Positions 16,247-22,802 of a stretch of DNA of 31,229 nt are shown here, piece by piece. A model generated the notes under the pieces. That model was not told where the DNA came from and did no database searches. It worked only from the letters and a program-made list of their open reading frames with translations. Location of the stretch: NCBI GenBank assembly GCA_002328745.1, contig DCVQ01000033.1:1-31229 (forward strand). The letters run 5' to 3'. A program made the position numbers and the translations under genes. This stretch comes from Actinobacteria bacterium UBA2184. GTDB taxonomy: Bacteria; Actinomycetota; Coriobacteriia; Anaerosomatales; Anaerosomataceae. Each line of letters starts with the position of its first letter. The stretch's first letter is position 1.

Positions 16247-17404
16247 GTGAGAACCGCCCGCCGCATGGACAACCTGCCTCCGTATCTCTTCGCCGAGATC
16301 GATCGCAAGAAGGCGGCCAAGGAGGCGGAGGGCGTCGACGTCATCTCCCTCGGGATCGGCGATCCCGACATGCCCACGCCGCAGCGGATCATCGATGCCA
16401 TGGCGCGTGCCATCGCTAACCCCGAGAATCACCAGTACCCGGCCTATGCCGGCGCGAAGCGGTACCGCGATGCCTGTGCGGAGTGGATGCGGCGCCGGTT
16501 CTCGGTGGAAGTCGACGCGGACACCGAGGTCCTCGCGCTCATCGGCTCCAAGGAGGGGATCGCGCACCTCTTCCCGGCCTTCATCGATGTCGGCGACTAC
16601 ACGCTCGCGCCGGGTGTGGGCTACCCGGTGTACACGACCGGGGGCGTGCTCGTCGGGGGCGAGACGTACTACATGCCCATGACCGAGGAGAATGACTGGC
16701 TCGCGGACTTCGACTCTACGCCGACCGAGGTGCTCGCGCGCGCCAAGATGATGTTCATCAGCTACCCCAACAACCCCACCGCGGTCGCCGCGCCGGTCGA
16801 GTACTTCGATCGCGCGATCGCCTTCGCGAAGAAGCATGACCTGCTGCTCGTCCACGACAACGCCTACTCGGAGATCAGCTTCGACGGCTACCGCGCGCCG
16901 AGCATCCTCGAGCGGCCGGGCGCCCGCGAAGTGGCCATCGAGCTCTTCAGCTGCTCCAAGGCCTACAACATGACCGGCTGGCGTGTCGCGTTCGCCGCCG
17001 GCAACGCGCAGGCCATCAAGGCTCTGGGCACCGTGAAGAGCAACATGGACTCGGGCATCTTCACCGCCATCCAGGACGCCGCCATCGAGGCCATGCTCGG
17101 TCCACAGGACGACGTTGCCGAGATGAGCGCCCTCTACCAGCAGCGGCGCGACATCGTCCTCGAGACGCTCGCCTCCATCGGGCTCTCGGCGCGTCCGTCG
17201 CAGGGCACCATCTACGTGTGGGCACGCATCCCCGAAGGTTACACGTCGGTCGAGTACGCGGGTCTGCTGCTCGACCGGGCGGGCGTCATCGTGCCGCCGG
17301 GCAGCGCGTACGGTCCCGACGGCGAGGGCTACATCCGCATCTCGCTCGCGACGCCCGACGACCGCCTTCGCGAGGCGCTGCAGCGCATCGCAGACGCCTT
17401 CTAG
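16247..17404 (+). CDS. dapL: LL-diaminopimelate aminotransferase
   Basis: A 385-residue class I/II PLP aminotransferase. The PLP lysine is K238 in SCSKAYNMTGWRVAF. Other family marks are SLGIGDPDMPTP, GSKEGIAHLFPAF, YPNNPTAV and HDNAYSEISFDGY. The MDNLPPYLFAEIDRKK opening and DPDMPTP are those of the DapL2-type LL-DAP aminotransferases common in anaerobes. Translation starts at GTG 16247 with AAGGAG 10 bases upstream; ATG 16265 is an alternative start. Placement directly after dapF supports the diaminopimelate substrate over a generic aspartate aminotransferase. Substrate assignment rests on these motifs and context, not on measurement. Confidence 0.88.
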   Translation: MRTARRMDNLPPYLFAEIDRKKAAKEAEGVDVISLGIGDPDMPTPQRIIDAMARAIANPENHQYPAYAGAKRYRDACAEWMRRRFSVEVDADTEVLALIGSKEGIAHLFPAFIDVGDYTLAPGVGYPVYTTGGVLVGGETYYMPMTEENDWLADFDSTPTEVLARAKMMFISYPNNPTAVAAPVEYFDRAIAFAKKHDLLLVHDNAYSEISFDGYRAPSILERPGAREVAIELFSCSKAYNMTGWRVAFAAGNAQAIKALGTVKSNMDSGIFTAIQDAAIEAMLGPQDDVAEMSALYQQRRDIVLETLASIGLSARPSQGTIYVWARIPEGYTSVEYAGLLLDRAGVIVPPGSAYGPDGEGYIRISLATPDDRLREALQRIADAF

Positions 17405-17420
17405 GAGGAGCACCCCCCGG

Positions 17421-18749
17421 ATGTCGCCACACTCCTACGAGGTCGCCGGACAGGCCCAGGACCGGGCGGTCCTCGTCGGCATCGACCGGCCGCACTCGCA
17501 GGGCTGGCGGCTCGAGGACGACCTTGCCGAACTGGCGCGCCTGGCGGACACCGCGGGCGCCCGCGTGGTGGGCACCGTCACCCAGCGGCTCGAACGGCCC
17601 AACCCGCGAACGTTCATCGGCGCAGGCAAGGCCGAAGAGGTCGAGGCCCTCGCCACCGCCGAGTCCGCGACCGTGATCATCTTCGACGACGAGCTATCGC
17701 CGAGCCAGCAGGCGAATCTCGAGACGCTCCTGCCCGAGCGACGCGTCATCGATCGCACCCAGCTGATCCTCGACATCTTCGCTGCGCATGCCGTCAGCCA
17801 TGAGGGTAAACTGCAGGTCGAGCTTGCAAGGCTCGAGTATCTGCTGCCCCGGCTCAGGGGCATGTGGGGACACCTTGACGCGGAGCGCCTGGGCGGCGGA
17901 CGCGGAGCGCGTTTCGGCGCCGGCGAGTCCCAGCTCGAGACCGACCGGCGGCTCACCAGACGTCGCATCGGCGAGCTCAAGCGCGAGCTCAAGGGTGTCG
18001 CGCGCACCCGGCAGACCCAGCGTGCCTCGCGCGCGCGATCCGGCGTGTTCCGCGCCGCGCTGGTGGGCTACACGAACGCGGGGAAGTCCACGCTCCTGAA
18101 CGCGCTCACGGATGCGGGCGTCCTCGTACAGGACCGGCTGTTCGCGACCCTCGATGCGACCACCCGCCGGCTCTCGCTGCCCGACGGCAGGGACGTCACG
18201 CTCACCGACACGGTCGGCTTCATCAACAAGCTGCCGCACGGGCTGGTGGAGGCGTTCAAGTCGACGCTCGACGAGGTGCGCGAGGCCGACCTGTTGCTGC
18301 ACGTGGTCGATGCCGCGCACCCCATGGCCGAGGAGCAGATGGCCGCCGTCCGGGAGGTCCTTCAGGAGATCGACGCTGCCGGCAAGCCGCAGCTTCTCGT
18401 GTACAACAAAGGGGATCTGCTCACGGCCGAGGACCAGCAGCGGCTGGCCGCGTCGCCTGGCGCGGTGATGGTCTCCGCCGCACACCAGGAGGGGCTGAGC
18501 GGGCTCCTGGAGCGTATCGCGACCATCGCCGCCCAGGGAGACGCCTCGCTCGTCATCCTCGTGCCCTACGACAGGGGAGAGCTCGTGCGGCTCGCCCATG
18601 AGCGGGCGCACGTGCTCGAAGAGGAGCACACCCCTCAGGGCACGCGCCTGTCGATCGTGGCGTCCGCGGAGATCGCGGCACGCTTCGACGAGTTCCGCGC
18701 GGATGGCGGAAGCACGACCGCAGAAGAGCGGGACGCGGCGGGGGACTAG
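17421..18749 (+). CDS. hflX: GTPase HflX
   Basis: The 442-residue protein has the HflX N-terminal domain (about 15-130, with the FIGAGKAEEV and FDDELSPSQQANLE motifs). A helical linker carries the family sequence GGGRGARFGAGESQLETDRR (158-177). The GTPase domain has G1 GYTNAGKST (216-224), G3 DTVGF and G4 NKGD. HflX binds the 50S subunit, splits stalled or hibernating ribosomes and responds to stress. AGGAGGAG is 10 bases before ATG. Its stop codon interlocks with the stop codon of lexA on the other strand within a single CTAG. Confidence 0.96.
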   Translation: MSPHSYEVAGQAQDRAVLVGIDRPHSQGWRLEDDLAELARLADTAGARVVGTVTQRLERPNPRTFIGAGKAEEVEALATAESATVIIFDDELSPSQQANLETLLPERRVIDRTQLILDIFAAHAVSHEGKLQVELARLEYLLPRLRGMWGHLDAERLGGGRGARFGAGESQLETDRRLTRRRIGELKRELKGVARTRQTQRASRARSGVFRAALVGYTNAGKSTLLNALTDAGVLVQDRLFATLDATTRRLSLPDGRDVTLTDTVGFINKLPHGLVEAFKSTLDEVREADLLLHVVDAAHPMAEEQMAAVREVLQEIDAAGKPQLLVYNKGDLLTAEDQQRLAASPGAVMVSAAHQEGLSGLLERIATIAAQGDASLVILVPYDRGELVRLAHERAHVLEEEHTPQGTRLSIVASAEIAARFDEFRADGGSTTAEERDAAGD

Positions 18750-19378
18750 ATCCGGCGGAACAACGCGACGACTTTGCCGAGTATCGAGAAGTCCACGTGC
18801 CGGTCGGCGTAGATCGGTTCCATCGTGCTGTTCTCGGGCTGAAGACGGATGCGGTCGCCCTCGCGGAAGAAGCGCTTGACCGTGGCCTCCTCATCGAGCA
18901 TGGCCACGACGATCTCTCCGTTGTTCGCGGTCTTTTGCTGCCGCACGACGACGAAGTCCCCGTCCAGGATGCCGGCCTCGATCATGCTCTCGCCCTTCAC
19001 CCTCAAGATGAAGGTCTCCTCGCCCGCGAACGACGCGGGGAGCGGGAGCGTCGCTTCGATGTTCTCCGCAGCCAGAATGGGAGCGCCTGCGGCCACAGAG
19101 CCCACCAGCGGCACGGCCTGGACTCTCTCGTAGTCGATGGCACGTTCGGTGTCTCGATAGTCGAGCACCTCGAGCGCGCGGGGCTTCGAGGGGTCGCGCC
19201 GCAGCAGACCCTTCGCCTCAAGGGCAGCCAGGTGAGAGTGGACCGTCGACGACGAGGAGAGCCCGACCGCCTCACCGATCTCGCGAACGGAGGGCGGGAA
19301 TCCGCGCCGGTGGATCTCGGCACGTATGAAATCCAGGATCTCGCGCTGACGCGCGGTGAGCTCTCGCTTGTAGATCAT
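18746..19378 (-). CDS. lexA: SOS repressor LexA
   Basis: A 210-residue LexA. The N-terminal winged HTH has REILDFIRAEIHRRGFPPSVR and GLSSSSTVHSHLAALEAKG. The self-cleavage bond is A97-G98 in SVAAGAPI, and the catalytic dyad is S131 (KGESM) with K168 (EATVKRF). RecA-stimulated cleavage after DNA damage would release the promoters noted here. I start at the ATG at 19378 (MIYKRELTARQ), with AGGGGGT about 6 bases upstream, and reject longer starts that lack similarity. Three SOS boxes lie 64 to 135 bases upstream, so it is autoregulated. Confidence 0.97.
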   Translation of the reverse strand: MIYKRELTARQREILDFIRAEIHRRGFPPSVREIGEAVGLSSSSTVHSHLAALEAKGLLRRDPSKPRALEVLDYRDTERAIDYERVQAVPLVGSVAAGAPILAAENIEATLPLPASFAGEETFILRVKGESMIEAGILDGDFVVVRQQKTANNGEIVVAMLDEEATVKRFFREGDRIRLQPENSTMEPIYADRHVDFSILGKVVALFRRI

Positions 19379-19441
19379 GACGACCCCCTGCATCGCCGGC
19401 GTGCGTGTCGCGACCAGTTTAGCGCTCCGTCCTGGACTATG

Positions 19442-19455
19442 CAAACACACGTTCG
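19442..19455 (-). promoter_or_regulatory. Degenerate SOS box nearest lexA
   Basis: CAAACACACGTTCG matches CGAACRNRYGTTCG at 13 of 14 positions. It lies 31 bp from the next box (start to start), about three helical turns. It is 64 bases before the lexA ATG and is probably a weaker autoregulatory site. Confidence 0.6.
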
Positions 19456-19464
19456 CCGTTAGAC

Positions 19465-19493
19465 TTGCACTACGAACACGTGTTCGCTACGAT
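19465..19493 (+). promoter_or_regulatory. Promoter of the LysM gene (TTGCAC-17-TACGAT)
   Basis: TTGCAC (19465-19470) and TACGAT (19488-19493) are 17 bases apart. The exact SOS box 19473-19486 fills the spacer and a second box covers the predicted start point near 19500. This is the same plan as the recA promoter in this window. Confidence 0.65.
19473..19486. promoter_or_regulatory. SOS box, perfect palindrome
   Basis: CGAACACGTGTTCG is a fully symmetrical 14-mer fitting the consensus at every position. It lies in the promoter spacer of the LysM gene and 95 bases upstream of lexA. Confidence 0.92.
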
Positions 19494-19499
19494 GTGGGT

Positions 19500-19513
19500 C
19501 GAACAAGCGTTCG
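19500..19513. promoter_or_regulatory. SOS box over the LysM gene start point
   Basis: CGAACAAGCGTTCG fits the consensus CGAACRNRYGTTCG completely and lies 27 bp from the previous box (start to start). Binding here together with the spacer box should hold the LysM gene tightly off. Confidence 0.9.
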
Positions 19514-19580
19514 TCTGGATGCACGAGCATGTCAGAGCCGGGAGGTACCGTGTGTGCCAAGCCGGCTCCGGGAGGTTCCC

Positions 19581-19988
19581 ATGTACCACGCTCACAGCGC
19601 ACCGCACGCCGTTCGGCCCCTTGCACGGGAGCGCCGCGGCCCCGAGGCTCGCGATACGCGCGACATTCGCCCGGGGAGGATCGCCTCCGCACGTGCGGGA
19701 CGAGGGGCCCTGGTGATCGTCACGCTCGCCGCGGTGCTGGTCGCCGTCTGGTCGGCGCTCACGCCCGTCTCGGCACCTTCCGTCACCACGTGGACGAGCG
19801 TCAGCGTGACGGAGCACACCACGCTGTGGGATATCGCCCGCGAGCATCCGGTCCCCGGACTGTCGACCGTCGAGACCGTACAGCTCATCCAGGACCACAA
19901 CGGGCTGCCAAGCGATATCGTCCACGCCGGATTGATCATAACGGCACCTGCGGTGCATCAGGACGCCTCCGGCGTCGCACGCCGTTAG
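19581..19988 (+). CDS. SOS-controlled membrane LysM protein, candidate cell-division inhibitor (YneA/ChiZ-like)
   Basis: The 135-residue protein has an Arg-rich N-terminal tail (about 1-41), one transmembrane helix (about 42-60, GALVIVTLAAVLVAVW) and an external LysM-like domain (about 70-122, VTEHTTLWDIAREHP to GLIITAP). ATG 19581 is chosen because GGAGG lies 5 bases upstream; the open frame continues upstream only as leader. The same layout and the same place, divergent from lexA, are found in B. subtilis YneA and M. tuberculosis ChiZ (Rv2719c), which delay septation during the SOS response. Two SOS boxes in its promoter support the parallel. Sequence identity outside LysM is too low for firm naming, so the inhibitor role is inferred from architecture, position and regulation. 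Confidence 0.8.
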   Translation: MYHAHSAPHAVRPLARERRGPEARDTRDIRPGRIASARAGRGALVIVTLAAVLVAVWSALTPVSAPSVTTWTSVSVTEHTTLWDIAREHPVPGLSTVETVQLIQDHNGLPSDIVHAGLIITAPAVHQDASGVARR

Positions 19989-20051
19989 GATGCCAAAGCC
20001 CCAGGTAGACGCACTTGTTTGGTGCTGACGACGCCTGTATCGCCACTCTCA

Positions 20052-20080
20052 TTGTCACCCCATATCTTGTATGCTAGTCT
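20052..20080 (+). promoter_or_regulatory. nrdR promoter (TTGTCA-17-TAGTCT)
   Basis: TTGTCA (20052-20057) and TAGTCT (20075-20080) are 17 bases apart, about 30 bases before the nrdR start. The first NrdR box overlaps its spacer and the second lies just after the predicted start point, an arrangement suited to repression. Confidence 0.5.
20057..20072 (+). promoter_or_regulatory. NrdR box 1
   Basis: ACCCCATATCTTGTAT agrees with the published NrdR consensus acaCwAtATaTwGtgt at 12 of 16 positions, including the core C, AtAT, T and G. Its partner lies 31 bp downstream. Confidence 0.65.
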
Positions 20081-20087
20081 TTCCTCG

Positions 20088-20103
20088 AACCTAGATATGG
20101 GGG
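20088..20103 (-). promoter_or_regulatory. NrdR box 2 (opposite orientation)
   Basis: The minus-strand reading CCATATCTAG (20100 down to 20091) has the same ten-base core as box 1 apart from one base. The cores start 31 bp apart, three helical turns, the spacing typical of paired NrdR boxes. Together the boxes form the long inverted repeat CCCCATATCT/AGATATGGGG (20058-20067 and 20093-20102). Confidence 0.65.
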
Positions 20104-20110
20104 TGCGGGG

Positions 20111-20557
20111 ATGCGGTGTCCATTCTGCGGTCACAATGAGACCAAGGTCGTGGACTCTCGCGACTCTGAGTCTCAAGACGCGATCCGGCGACGTCGCGAG
20201 TGCCTCGAGTGCCAGAAGCGCTTCACGACGTACGAACGCCGGGAAGAGATGCCGCTCATGGTCATCAAGAAGGACGGCTCCACCGAGCCGTTCGACCGCG
20301 GCAAGCTGCTGCGAGGGCTGGTGGTCGCCACCGCGAAGCGTCCGGTTCCGCCGACGCTCCTCGAAGACCTGATCGCAGACATCGAGTCCGAGTTGCACAA
20401 CGAGATGCAGTACGAGGTACCGGCGAAGCAGCTGGGCGATATGGTGCTCGTCCGTCTGCTCGAACTCGACAAGGTCGCCTACATCCGTTTCGCCTCGGTC
20501 TACAAGGAGTTCAACGACCTCGATGGTTTCACCGCCGAGCTCAAGAAGCTCGGCTGA
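20111..20557 (+). CDS. nrdR: Transcriptional repressor NrdR
   Basis: The 148-residue NrdR has the zinc ribbon C3-x2-C6 ... C31-x2-C34 (MRCPFCGHNETKVVDSR and ECLECQKRFTTYER). An ATP-cone domain follows (about 47-138, VIKKDGSTEPFDRGKLLRG to YIRFASVYKEF). It senses ATP/dATP and represses ribonucleotide reductase genes. No ribonucleotide reductase is in the window. A NrdR box pair stands immediately upstream, implying that this operon is itself under NrdR control. ATG 20111 is the conserved start. The thioredoxin-like gene begins 4 bases after the stop. Confidence 0.97.
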   Translation: MRCPFCGHNETKVVDSRDSESQDAIRRRRECLECQKRFTTYERREEMPLMVIKKDGSTEPFDRGKLLRGLVVATAKRPVPPTLLEDLIADIESELHNEMQYEVPAKQLGDMVLVRLLELDKVAYIRFASVYKEFNDLDGFTAELKKLG

Positions 20558-20560
20558 CGG

Positions 20561-20833
20561 ATGCACGATGACGGAGGGTTGCCCGACGTGGAAGTGAAGG
20601 TCTTCGTCCGCGAGGATTGCCCCGCATGTCCGGCGGCACTGCGGGCATGCGACGGTATCGCGAACCTCTCCGTGTACGACGTAAGCGACCTCAACGGGAT
20701 CGCTGAAGCCTCCTCGTGGGGCATCCAGTCAACGCCGTCGGTCGTCGTGGTCGACTCTTCGGGTCGCGAGGTGGCAGGCTGGCGCGGGCAGGCGCCGTCC
20801 GCCTCCGACCTGCGGGCAGTGCTGGCGAACTGA
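20561..20833 (+). CDS. Small thioredoxin/glutaredoxin-fold protein with CPAC motif
   Basis: At most 90 residues. It has VKVFVREDCPACPAALRA, with the redox motif C20-P-A-C23, then STPSVVVVDSSGREVAGWRG, in which the cis-proline (TPS) and central strands of the thioredoxin fold are visible. It lacks the WCGPC of true thioredoxins and resembles the short CPxCP proteins often found beside ribonucleotide reductase genes, where they may donate electrons. Placement between nrdR and dut supports a role in deoxyribonucleotide supply. The start is uncertain: ATG 20561 has no clear ribosome binding site but may be coupled to nrdR, while GTG 20588 has GGAGGG about 11 bases upstream and would give an 81-residue protein starting at the first strand. 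Confidence 0.82.
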   Translation: MHDDGGLPDVEVKVFVREDCPACPAALRACDGIANLSVYDVSDLNGIAEASSWGIQSTPSVVVVDSSGREVAGWRGQAPSASDLRAVLAN

Positions 20834-20836
20834 CCG

Positions 20837-21277
20837 ATGTCACCCCTCACCCTCCGCGTCACTCGCCTCGACCCGGAGCTTCCGCTCCCGTCGTACGCCC
20901 ACGATGGTGACGCGGGCCTCGACCTCTACGCTACCGCCGACCACGATCTCGCCCCGCACGAGCGGGCGCTGATCGGCACGGGTATCGCCGTCGCGATCCC
21001 CGAAGGGCACGCCGGCTTCGTCCAGCCGAGAAGCGGGCTCGCCCTCAAGTCAGGGCTTTCATTCGTCAACACGCCCGGGCTCATCGACAGCCACTACCGG
21101 GGCGAGATCAAGCTCATCGCGATCAACCTCGATCCGTCCGAGACGTTGCACGTCAGGAGGGGGGAGAAGATCGCCCAGCTCGTGGTGCAGCGCGTCGAAC
21201 GCGTGGTGCTTGCGGAAGTCGACTCCCTGGATGACACACAGCGCGGCGATGGGGGTTTCGGCAGTACCGGGACGTGA
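20837..21277 (+). CDS. dut: dUTP diphosphatase
   Basis: The 146-residue trimeric-type dUTPase has all five motifs: DAGLDLYA, QPRSGLALKSGL, NTPGLIDSHYRGEIKLIAIN, RRGEKIAQLVVQRV and RGDGGFGSTG. It hydrolyses dUTP to dUMP, keeping uracil out of DNA and feeding thymidylate synthesis. ATG 20837 lies three bases after the thioredoxin-like gene, so nrdR, this protein and dut form a compact deoxynucleotide unit. Active-site residues appear intact. Confidence 0.96.
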   Translation: MSPLTLRVTRLDPELPLPSYAHDGDAGLDLYATADHDLAPHERALIGTGIAVAIPEGHAGFVQPRSGLALKSGLSFVNTPGLIDSHYRGEIKLIAINLDPSETLHVRRGEKIAQLVVQRVERVVLAEVDSLDDTQRGDGGFGSTGT

Positions 21278-21344
21278 GCCGCATCGGAGAGTATCTGGAT
21301 CCTTCCGGCTTGTACGGTTTACATAAAATGATTCTCCACAGGTA

Positions 21345-21430
21345 TGCGGAAGGGGGGATGGGGCCCGGAGCACAGCACCGAGCTCGAGGCGGGGGAATGA
21401 AGCTCCCGCGCTCGCAAAGCACTGTCCGCA
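21345..21430 (+). other. Possibly structured leader upstream of the first NCS2 permease
   Basis: TGCGGA (21345-21350) and TCCGCA (21425-21430) can close a helix around about 74 bases that contain further complementary pieces, such as GCGGG/CCCGC around GGAATGAAGCT. The 175-base gap also has an AT-rich island (TTTACATAAAAT, 21318-21329) that could serve as a promoter. No known riboswitch consensus is recognisable, and chance pairing is common at this GC content. Confidence 0.25.
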
Positions 21431-21452
21431 CACCGAGCGAAAGGTAGATGCA

Positions 21453-22793
21453 GTGGAGAAGTTCTTCAAGTTCAAAGAGCGCGACACGAGCGCGCGCACC
21501 GAAGTGGTGGCAGGCCTCACGACCTTCATGACGATGGCCTACATCATCTTCGTGAACCCGGGTATCCTCTCGGCCGCCGGCGTACCGTTCGAAGGTGCGG
21601 CCACCGCCACGGCCCTCGGCGCGGCGCTCATGTGTATCGCGATGGGCCTCATCGCCAACCGTCCGCTCGCACTCGCCTCAGGCATGGGCCTCAACGCCGT
21701 CGTGGCGTTCAGCATCGTGCTCGGCGCCGGTGTCCCGTGGCAGGTAGGCATGGCGGTCATCTTCGTAGAGGGCCTCGTGATCCTGCTCCTGGTCCTAACG
21801 GGCCTTCGTGAGTCGGTGATGAACGCCATCCCGATGAACCTCAAGCGCGCGATAGGCGTCGGCATCGGTCTGTTCATCACGTTCATCGGTCTGGTCGACG
21901 GCGGACTCATCGTCAACAGCGACGCCACGCTCGTCCAGCTCGGCGACTTCAGCCAGGCCGGCGTGTGGGTCACTCTGATCGGCCTCGTGGCGATCTTCGC
22001 CTTCATGGCGCTCAAGGTGAAAGGCGACATCCTGTGGGGTATCGTCGTCGCCACGGTCGCCGCGCTGTTGTTCAAGGTCACCGAGCTGCCCACCGCAGTC
22101 ACCGCGGCTCCCGACTTCAGCACCTTCTTCGCCCCGTTCCACACGGTCGGTGACGCGGGCACGATGGCCATCACCCAGCTGTTCACGCCCACGCTGCTGC
22201 TGTTCGTGTTCGCCGTCATGCTGACCGACTTCTTCGATACCATGGGCACGGTCATCTCGATCGGCGAGCAGGCCGGCTTCGTCGACAAGGACGGCCAGGT
22301 TCCCGGCATCCGCAACATCCTGGCGGTCGACTCCGCCGCCGCGTCCGTGGGCGGTCTGTTCGGCGCAAGCTCCATCACCACGTACATCGAGTCCGCGGCG
22401 GGCGTGGCCGAAGGTGGCCGCACGGGACTGACCGCGGTCGTCACCGGCATACTCTTCGCGCTCTGCGCGTTCTTCGCACCGGTGATCGCCATGATCGGGG
22501 GCGCCCTGCCGATCACGGCCGGCGCACTCATCGTCGTCGGGTTCCTCATGATGGGCAACATCAAGCACATCCCCTGGGACGACTTCGAGAACGCGTTCCC
22601 GGCATTCCTGACGATCGTCGGTATCCCGTTGACCTACAACATCAGCTACGGCATCGGCCTGGGCTTCATCAGCTACGTGGTGATCAAGCTGCTGCACCGC
22701 AAAGCATCTGATATTCACCCGCTGATGTACGTGGTGAGCCTCGCGTTCGTCGTGGCCTTCGTCCTGCCCGTGATCCAGAAGGCCATCGGCTAG
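21453..22793 (+). CDS. NCS2 family purine permease (AzgA/PbuG group)
   Basis: The 446-residue polytopic membrane protein has the AzgA/PbuG opening FFKFKERDTSARTEVVAGLTT, then TFMTMAYIIFVNP and LASGMGLNAVVAF. DFFDTMGTVISIGEQAG and the SSITTYIESAAGVAEGGRTG motif follow, all diagnostic of the group that imports adenine, guanine or hypoxanthine by proton symport. It probably has the 14-helix NCS2 fold. Translation starts at GTG 21453 with AAAGG 8 bases upstream. Exact substrate is not readable from sequence. It lies directly upstream of a second NCS2 permease of the other subgroup. Confidence 0.93.
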   Translation: MEKFFKFKERDTSARTEVVAGLTTFMTMAYIIFVNPGILSAAGVPFEGAATATALGAALMCIAMGLIANRPLALASGMGLNAVVAFSIVLGAGVPWQVGMAVIFVEGLVILLLVLTGLRESVMNAIPMNLKRAIGVGIGLFITFIGLVDGGLIVNSDATLVQLGDFSQAGVWVTLIGLVAIFAFMALKVKGDILWGIVVATVAALLFKVTELPTAVTAAPDFSTFFAPFHTVGDAGTMAITQLFTPTLLLFVFAVMLTDFFDTMGTVISIGEQAGFVDKDGQVPGIRNILAVDSAAASVGGLFGASSITTYIESAAGVAEGGRTGLTAVVTGILFALCAFFAPVIAMIGGALPITAGALIVVGFLMMGNIKHIPWDDFENAFPAFLTIVGIPLTYNISYGIGLGFISYVVIKLLHRKASDIHPLMYVVSLAFVVAFVLPVIQKAIG

Positions 22794-22802
22794 GAGGCTT
22801 AC

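Noticed and set aside
15281..17413. A 710-codon open frame on the minus strand
   Set aside because: It lies opposite dapF and dapL, which have full motifs. The translation is Arg/Asp/His-rich low-complexity sequence typical of antisense frames in GC-rich DNA.
21278..21452. Classical purine riboswitch before the purine permease
   Set aside because: The conserved loop sequences and core of the purine aptamer are not present. Only generic pairing potential remains.
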